Below, piece by piece: positions 27,601-36,600 of a stretch of 43,584 bases of DNA (positions are counted from its first letter, which is position 1; each line of letters begins with the position of its first letter). The translations under genes and the position numbers were made by a program. The notes beneath the pieces are model-generated. The model ran no database searches and was not told the origin of the DNA. It saw only the letters and a list, made by a program, of their open reading frames with translations. The stretch lies in contig NZ_QVMH01000014.1 of NCBI RefSeq assembly GCF_010501035.1, forward strand, positions 56,174 through 99,757, read 5' to 3'. Source of the DNA: Paludibacter sp. 221. Lineage in GTDB: Bacteria; Bacteroidota; Bacteroidia; Bacteroidales; Paludibacteraceae.

Positions 27601-30600
27601 AGGCCATTACTACGTGGTATGCCATTGCCGTACTATCGGCTGTAAGGTATCCACTCAGTACCGAACCCAACTCGGTGTCGCCCGGTACAGGCATGATGCG
27701 TTTATCGTCGAGCGAGCGAATGTCATTATCGGGGTCGAAACCGCCGTATATTTTCACATTCGGAGCCAGCAGAAACGTACGGTCTTTGCTTGTAGTAGTA
27801 GTTCCTACCCTGTAAAGCGGGCGGTAAACACCTACAGCTACAAATATACTGTCGATATCAGAAGCCGGACGCGATGCCGCGTGCAGCGGTTCGCTCAGGT
27901 CAGGATAAGCCAATTCCCACGAGCTACCATTAGCATCGGCCGGAATCGGATTGGTTCCATAGTCTTTCACATACACAATACCTTCAGCGTCGGCCACAAT
28001 CGGCACTTTGCGTACTTCGTAAGCACCCAAATCCACTACGCCGTTGAACACACGCTGGTAGCCATCCTGATCGAGTTCTATTCCGGCTGCCAAAGCGTTA
28101 TCACCCAAGTCGATAGCCGGGCTACCCGGTTCGAGGCGGAAATCGTTGGAACTCGGAGCCATAAATTGTGGATCGGCATTCGATATAATCGTTCCTGCAC
28201 CCAATGTTCCACCCTGATACAAGCTGTTGGTATAAGTTACCGTACCGCTCACTTTACCTGTGATAATGCTGTTTTTCAGCACCACTGTACCACTGGCACG
28301 GTAGATAGCTGTAGAAGCAGCCACACTCGTATTGCTTGCAATAGTCACTTGAGTTAAGTCCACAGCCGAAGTAGTACCCGTAGTATAGATACCACCACCG
28401 TTGTAAGACGCACCGGAGGTATTGCGTGCAATCAGACCGTTGGATATTTTCACAGCAGAATTACCTGTGTTATAAATACCTGCACCATCGCGGGTTGCAG
28501 TATTATTCACAACTGACAAGTGGCTTGCCGTGAGAGACGATGCAGATGCTAAATAAGCACCACCGCCATATAGGGCTGCCGTATTCTTGTTTATCATTAC
28601 ATTGCGCAATGTAGGAGCCGAAGCAATGATGAAAATACCGCCACCGTAACGGTTGGTTATTGTATTTCCGTTAACAACATTAGTACTGTTTACATTAGCG
28701 TTTCCACCTGTGATGCTGAAACCGTCGAGTACGGTAGTACCTACATTGCCTGCCGAAATCACCACGTGATATACATTGTCGGTTATAGTAGGGTCATTAG
28801 CATTCAGGTCGCCACTCAGGATTGAACCACGTTCAAAATCGTCCGGGCGCGGAAGAATACGTACACTATCTAATGTGCTGATACCATTATCGGGGTCGAA
28901 ACCGCCGTATATTTTCACATCCTTAGGCAACAGGAACGAACGTGTGCGCGCTACTGTACCGTTTCCGGCTCTGTAGATAGGCTTGTAAGTACCTATGGCT
29001 ACAAATATGCTGTCGATTTCGGAACCAAAGCGGCTTGCCGACAGCAAGGGGTCGCTCAGGTTAGGATAAGCCAACTCCCACGAGCTACCATCGGCATCTT
29101 CGGGAACGGTGTTGTTGCCATAATCTTTTACATACACAATACCGTCTTCGTCGGGCACAACGGCACGTTTTTGCGACTCGTAGGCTCCCAAGTCCACCGC
29201 ATTGTTGTAAATACGGGGATTACCCGCCAAGTCGATATCCATTGTAGCATAAGCATTATTACCCGCGTCTACAGCCAAACTTACAGGTTGCAAACTGTAG
29301 TCGTAAGCCTCTTCGCTCATAAACATCGGGTCGTCGATAGCCACAACACCCGCAGGACTACCTACAGCCGTAGCTCCGGTGTACAAACAAGTGTTGTACG
29401 TTACCGTACCGGCTACTGTACCCGTAATAATACTATTGTTTAAAGTAACAGTACCCGCCGAACGGTATAGAGCCGTAGAAGCTGTAGCACCCTTGTTATT
29501 TGCAATAGTCATATGGGTAGCTACCAATGATGTACCGGCATAATAAACGCCACCACCTGCTGCCGAACCGGATGTATTATCGGTTATTAAGCTGTTATGC
29601 ATTTCGGAGGTTGTATAACTTCCAACATAAATACCACCTCCCGAATTAGAAGCTGTATTGGCTATAACCGAACTGTAGTTCATATCGAAAACAATAGGTG
29701 TAGCTGAGCTACCTGATACACAAATACCGCCACCATAAGTTGTTGCTTTATTGGAGTAGATATTCATATTCCGGAACAATGGGGATGCGTCTTTTATCAA
29801 TACGCCGCCACCATAAGTTCTACTCATTGTTTTTCCATTCACGCTATTAGAGCCACTGCCTGTAGCACTACCTCCGGTTATGGTAAACCCGTCGAGCATA
29901 GCCTTACCTACATCACCTGCAGCCATTACTACGTGATATGCCATCACGGTGCTGTCGGCACTGAGGTATCCGTTAAGAATAGAGCCTTGCGAATCGTCAC
30001 CCGGAATAGGAAGAATACGGTCGTCGCCCAAAGTGCGAATGTCGTTATCAGGATCGAAACCACCATATATCTTTACATCAGGAGCCAACAAGAAAGTACG
30101 GTCTTGGCTTACTGTACCTGTTCCCACGCGGTAAAGCGGAGTATAGCTACCTACAGCCACGAAAATACTGTCGATTTCCGAAGCAGGTCTTGACGCTTCG
30201 TGAAGCGGGTCGCTCAGGTTAGGATAAGCCTTTTCCCACGAGCTACCATCCGCTCCCACAGGAACGGTTTCTTCTCCGTAGTCTTTTACATATACAATAC
30301 CGTCGGCATCGGGTACTATCGGGTTCTTAATGACCTCGTAAGCTCCCAAGTCTACCACATCGTTGTATATACGTCCGTTTCCATCTTGGTCAACTTCAAT
30401 TCCTGTAGCCAAAGCATTACTACCCAAGTCGATAGCAGGACTACCCGGCTCCAAACGATAGTTGAGCGACGAAGCATCTACGAATTGCGGATCGGCATTG
30501 GATACTATTGTTCCATCGGCCAGTGTTCCACCCTGCAACAAGCTATAACTGTAACTTATCGTACCTGTTACTTTACCCATAACGATACTGTTGTACAAAC

Positions 30601-33600
30601 TGGTAGCACCACCGGCATGATAAATGGCAGTAGAAGCCGCCGTGCTTGTATTATCAGCAATAGTAACGTTGGTCAGGTCAACAGCCGAAGTTGTTCCGGT
30701 TGTATAAATACCACCACCGTTGTAAGATGTACCAGCACCATTACGTGCTATCAAACCATTGCTTATTTTCACTGCAGAATTTCCTGTGTTATATATACCT
30801 GCACCATCGCGGGTTGCAGTATTGCTTATCGCCAACAAATGGCTTGCTGTGACAGACGAAGCTGATGCTGAATAAATACCACCACCATATAGAGCGGCTG
30901 TATTCTTATATACTTTTACGTTGCGTAATGTAGGAGCCGAAGCACTAACATAAATACCGCCACCATAACGGTTGGTAATGGTTTGCCCGTTCACTACATT
31001 TGTACTGCTTACGTTAGCGTTTCCACCTGTGATGCTGAAACCGTCGAGCACGGTAGTACCTACATTACCGGCCGAAATTACCACGTGGTAAACATTGTCG
31101 GTTATAACAGGGTCGTTTCCGTTAAGGTCGCCGCTAAGGATAGAACCGTGTATCTCGTCCGGTTTCGGAAGAATACGTGCGTGCTCCAATGTACGAATAC
31201 CTTTATCGGGGTCGAAACCGCCGTATATTTTCACATCCTTAGGCAACAGGAACGAACGTGTGCGCGCTACTGTACCGTTTCCGGCTCTGTAGATAGGTTT
31301 GTAAGTACCTACGGCTACGAATATGCTGTCGATTTCGGAACCAAAACGGCTTGCCGAAAGTATCGGGTCGCTCAGGTTAGGATAAGCCTTTTCCCACGAG
31401 CTACCATCGGCATCTTCGGGAACCTCGGCTGTACCGTAGTCTTTTACATATACGATACCATCGGCATCATTAACAACAGCGCGTTTTTGCGATTCGTAAG
31501 CTCCCAAATCCACCGCATTGTTATAGATACGCGGATTGTCGGCAAGGTCGAAAGGCATCGTTGCATACGCATTGTTTCCTGCATCAACAGCAGGGCTTAT
31601 CGGCATCAGACTATAGTCGTACGCCTCCTCGCTTACAAACTGCGGATTGTCGATAGCTACAATTCCCGCCGGATTGCCTACAGCCGTAGCACCGGTATAC
31701 AAACAAGAGTTGTAAGTTACCGTACCACTCACTTTATCAGTAATGATACTATTGTTGAATACAACTGTACCTGCCGCACGTATAACACCTGTTGAAGCAG
31801 CAGCCCCTATATTATTCGCGATAGTAACATGAGTCATTGTCAACGATGTACCACCTGCATAGATACCACCACCTGTGGCAGTACCTGAGCTGTTGCCGGC
31901 TATCACACTATTGTCAATAGTTAATAAAGCGTTAGCGTTTATATAAATACCACCACCCGAGTTATTACCCGAAGCATTCGCCAAAATTAGGTTGTTACTC
32001 ATTGTCGAGGTAGTATAAGCAGCGATATAGATACCGCCACCTAAAGCACCCGACGTATTGTTGGTTACCGAACTACGGCTCAAATTGAGTGATGCAGGCT
32101 CAGCAGCAGTACCAATAGCAAAAATACCTGCTCCGTAAGAAGATGAGTTATTGAAGTCGATACTTAAATTGCGTAAGGTTGGTGCTGAATTAGTGATAAA
32201 AATACCACTACCATAATTTCTGTTTACGGTTTTTCCATAAACGGTAATTGTTCCGGTACCTTTGGCACTACCTCCGGTTATGGAGAATCCATCCAAAGCG
32301 GCTGTACCCACATTGCCTACCGATACCAATACGTGATATACCATAACCGTACTGTCGGCAGTCAGGAATCCACTAAGTACAGAACCTTGCGAAGCATCGC
32401 CCGAAGTAGGCAAAATGCGTTGGTCGGCAAGGGTACGGATGTCATTGTCGGGGTCGAAACCTCCATATACTTTTACATCGGGTGCCAGCAAGAAAGTACG
32501 GTCTTGCTCCAAAGTACCTGACCCTACTCTGAACAACGGAGTATACGTTCCTACTGTGACAAATATGCTGTCGATACCCGAAGTAGAACGGGCAGCTGCA
32601 AGCAAGGGCTCGTCCAAATTAGGATATGCTTTTTCCCATGAGCTACCATCGGCATCAGTCGGAACTGTTTTGTCTTCGTAGTCCCTTACGTATACAATAC
32701 CTTCGGCATCGGGAATGATTATTGTTTTTTGCGATTCGTACGCTCCCAAATCCACCACACTATTATGAATACGCGGATTGCCTGCCATGTCGGCTGCTAT
32801 TCCGGCTATCAGGGTATTATCACCCATGTCGATAGCAGGACTTGCAGGGTCTAATCCGTAATTATTGTTGGTCGGGTCAGTAAATTGTGGATAATCGTTG
32901 GCAACGATAGTTCCGGCTGCCAGCGTACCGCCTTCGAGCAAGCTGTAGTTATAACCAACCGTACCACTCACTTTGCCCATAACAATGCTGTTCGATACGT
33001 TTACCGTACCACTGGCATTGTGAATAGCTGTGGAAGCTGCTATTGCAGTATTGTCGGCAATAGTTACACTTGTCAGTTCTACCACCGAATTAGCTCCGGT
33101 AGAATAAAGCCCTCCACCATTGTATGATGTACTGGTAGTGTTTTTGACTATTAATCCGTTCTTTATTTTCAGCGAGGAATCGCCCGCATTGTATATACCG
33201 GCTCCGTCGCGACCTGCCGTATTGCCTACCACTGCTATATGGCTCGCATCCAACGAAGATGAAACTCCCTGATAAATACCTGCTCCAAAATAACTTGCGG
33301 CATTAGCGCTGATATTAATATTACGCAATATAGGTGAAGAACCACTAATGTAAATACCACCTCCGTATAAGTTATTTACCATCTGAGCATTAACCGTAAT
33401 ATTTCCACTTACATTGGCATTACCTCCTACAATACTGAATCCATCCAGAAGTGCAGCGCCTACCTCTCCGGCAGATATTACCACGTGATATACATTATCA
33501 GTTATAGTAGGGTCATTACCATTCAGGTCGCCACTAAGGATAGAGCCTTGGGCTATATGCCCCGGAAGTATACGCTTATCGGCAAGGGTACGGATATTAT

Positions 33601-36600
33601 TATCGGGGTCGAAACCGCCGTATATTTTTATATCCGGAACCAACACAAAAGCACGTGTGCGTTTAGGAGTACCATTACCTGCCCTGTAAAGAGGCTTGTA
33701 AGTACCTTTAGCTACAAAAATACTGTCGATATCAGTTCCTACACGGCTTGCAGCACGCAATGGTTCGCTCAGGTTAGGATATGCCTTTTCCCAAGAACTA
33801 CCGTCAGCATCGGCTGGTATAGTTGCAGTACCATAATCTTTCACATATACAATACCTGTTGCATCAGGTGTGACAGCACGTTCGGCAAGCTCGTAAGCTC
33901 CTAAATCAACTGCTCCATTAAGTAAACGCGCGTTTCCTGCCAAATCCTCAGTCATACCATCGGCGTAAGTATTATTACCGGCATTTACTGCCGAACTTAC
34001 AGGCATCAGCGTATAATCATACACCGACTCGTCTACAAACTGTGGTTCGTCGATAGAAACTACTCCTGCCGGGTTTCCAATAGCGGTGGCTCCTGTATAC
34101 AAGCTACTATTGTGAGTTACCGTTCCGCCCACTGTTCCACTCACAATAGTGTTGTACAGGCGTACTGTACCCGCTGCCCTATTGACAGCAGTTGAAGTAG
34201 CTGCTCCCGCATTGTCGGCAAAGGTAACGTGAGTAAGATTGAGAGTAGTTCCGGCCATATGGATACCGCCACCTGTAGCTGTACCTGCACTGTTTTTAAC
34301 TATCAAACTGTTGTTTATAGCTGATGTAACGTTTGCTGCAACATAAATACCCCCTCCGGCACTATTAGTAGTTGTATTGTTGCTTACAATACAGCGGTTC
34401 ATATTAAGTGTCGAAGGTGTAGCTGCAGCACTACCCACCACATAAACACCTGCACCATAAGTAGTGGATGTGTTCGAAATAATATTTAAATTACTTAGCT
34501 CAACAGGCGAATCGACGATATGAATACCGCCACCATAACGCCTGTGCACCGTTTTTCCATTAACCGTAACCGTATTATTTGCACCTGTAGCTTTAGCTCC
34601 CGTAATGGTAAAACCATCTAAAACAGCGGTTTCTGTATTTCCTGAGGATATCACTACGTGATAAGCTGATAGTGTTCCATCGCCATTTAAGTCTCCGCTC
34701 AATATAGAACCTTGCGAAGTTTTACCCGGAACAGGAAGAATACGTTTGTCTGCCATGGTACGAATGCCATTATCAGGGTCGAAACCGCCGTATACTTTCA
34801 CACCCGAAGGTAGAGGGAAAGCACGGTCTTGCTCCATTGTGGCATTGGCTCCCTGCATAAGCAGAGGCACATACTTACCTATAGCAACAAAAATGGTGTC
34901 GATGCCTGAAGCCGAACGGCTTGCAGCCAGCAGAGGCGTGCTTAACTCAGGATATGCTTTTTCCCAAGTACTACCATCAGCATCGGCAGGTACAGGATTC
35001 ACTCCGTAATCTTTAACATAGACAGCTTTATTGGCATTGCCTGTCATTATATTCCTTTGCACTTCGTAAGCGCCCAAGTCTACTACATCGCTATATATAC
35101 GAGGATTACCATTCAAGTCCACTGTTTCTGTAGCAAGCACATGCGAGTTATCTCCTGCATCAACAGCCGGACTTATAGTTTGCAGACTATAATCGTTATT
35201 ATCAGGATCGGTAAACATAGGGGCTGACGTGAAAATTATTCCACTACCAAAACTTCCACCCTGATGTAAAGTGTTTTTATAGCTGAATGAGCCATAATAT
35301 GTATATGTAGTACCTCCTGTTTCCGAAGTATAACTTGTATAACGTCTGTATAATGCACCCTTTACAACACTATTGCGGAAAGTGACTGTACCACCAGAGT
35401 TATTCTGGTAAACAGCAGCACCCGTACTTGCAGTATTATCTGCCATAGTAACATTGGTTAATGTTGGCGACGATTTAGCTCCTGCAAAGAAGCCACCACC
35501 ATTGGTACCTGTAGTATTTTTCGCAATTAAGCTATTTCGTATCGTTGGAGAACTGGCCGTAATGTAAAGGCCACCACCTTCGGTAGTACTTTTATTATTC
35601 ATAATAACGGCGTAGCTGATAGCAGGATTACTGGTTGCTGCAAGATAAAACCCGCCACCATCGTCAGCACTTATATTATTGGTAACATACACATTACTGA
35701 TAACCGGATTACTCTTGTCATTCAGATAAAGCCCACCACCATAGGAAGATGCCGTATTCGAATCAATTTTCAGATTCGATAATTGAGGCGACGAGGCATC
35801 TAAATAAATACCCCCACCATAATTCCGGTAAACGGTTTTAGTATTAATTTTAATATTGCTACTAACATTAGCATTACCACCTGTAATGGTAAAACCATCG
35901 AGCAAAGCTGTACCTACAGCCCCAGCCGATACTACTACGTGATAGGCATTATCGGTTATAGCAGGGTCATCGCCATTCAAATCGCCACTTAGTACCGACC
36001 CTTTCAGGGTAGCGTCCATATCCGGCAGGATACGTTCGTCGGCCAATGTACGGATACCATTATCGGGGTCGAAACCGCCGTATATTTTCAGGTTGGGAAC
36101 CAGTACAAAACTCCGGTCGCGTTCGGTTTTAGCATTATCTTTACCAAACAAAGGCACATAAGTACCTACGGCAACGAAAATGCTGTTGATATTAGAACCG
36201 GCCTGCTCTGCAAAACGCATAGGCGTACTCAATTCGGGATATGCTTTTTCCCACGAGCTACCATCGGCATCGTCAGGAACACTTCCCAAACCATAATCTT
36301 TTACATACACAATACCATCGGCACTGGGAACTATAGCTATACGTTGAGTTTCATATGCTCCCAAATCCACCAGACTGTTGTAAATACGTGTATTGCCGTC
36401 CAAGTCTGTCTCACCTTCGGCAACATATGTATTATTACCCACATCGACAGCCGGACTTGAAAGACTTAAATGGTAATCATCATTGTCTGAGTCCAGAAAC
36501 ATCGGATCCTGAATTGAAATAACGCCGGTACTGATAGCTGTAGCATTGGTATATAAACAGTTGGTATAGCTAAAGGATCCATAATATGTATAAGTGGTAC

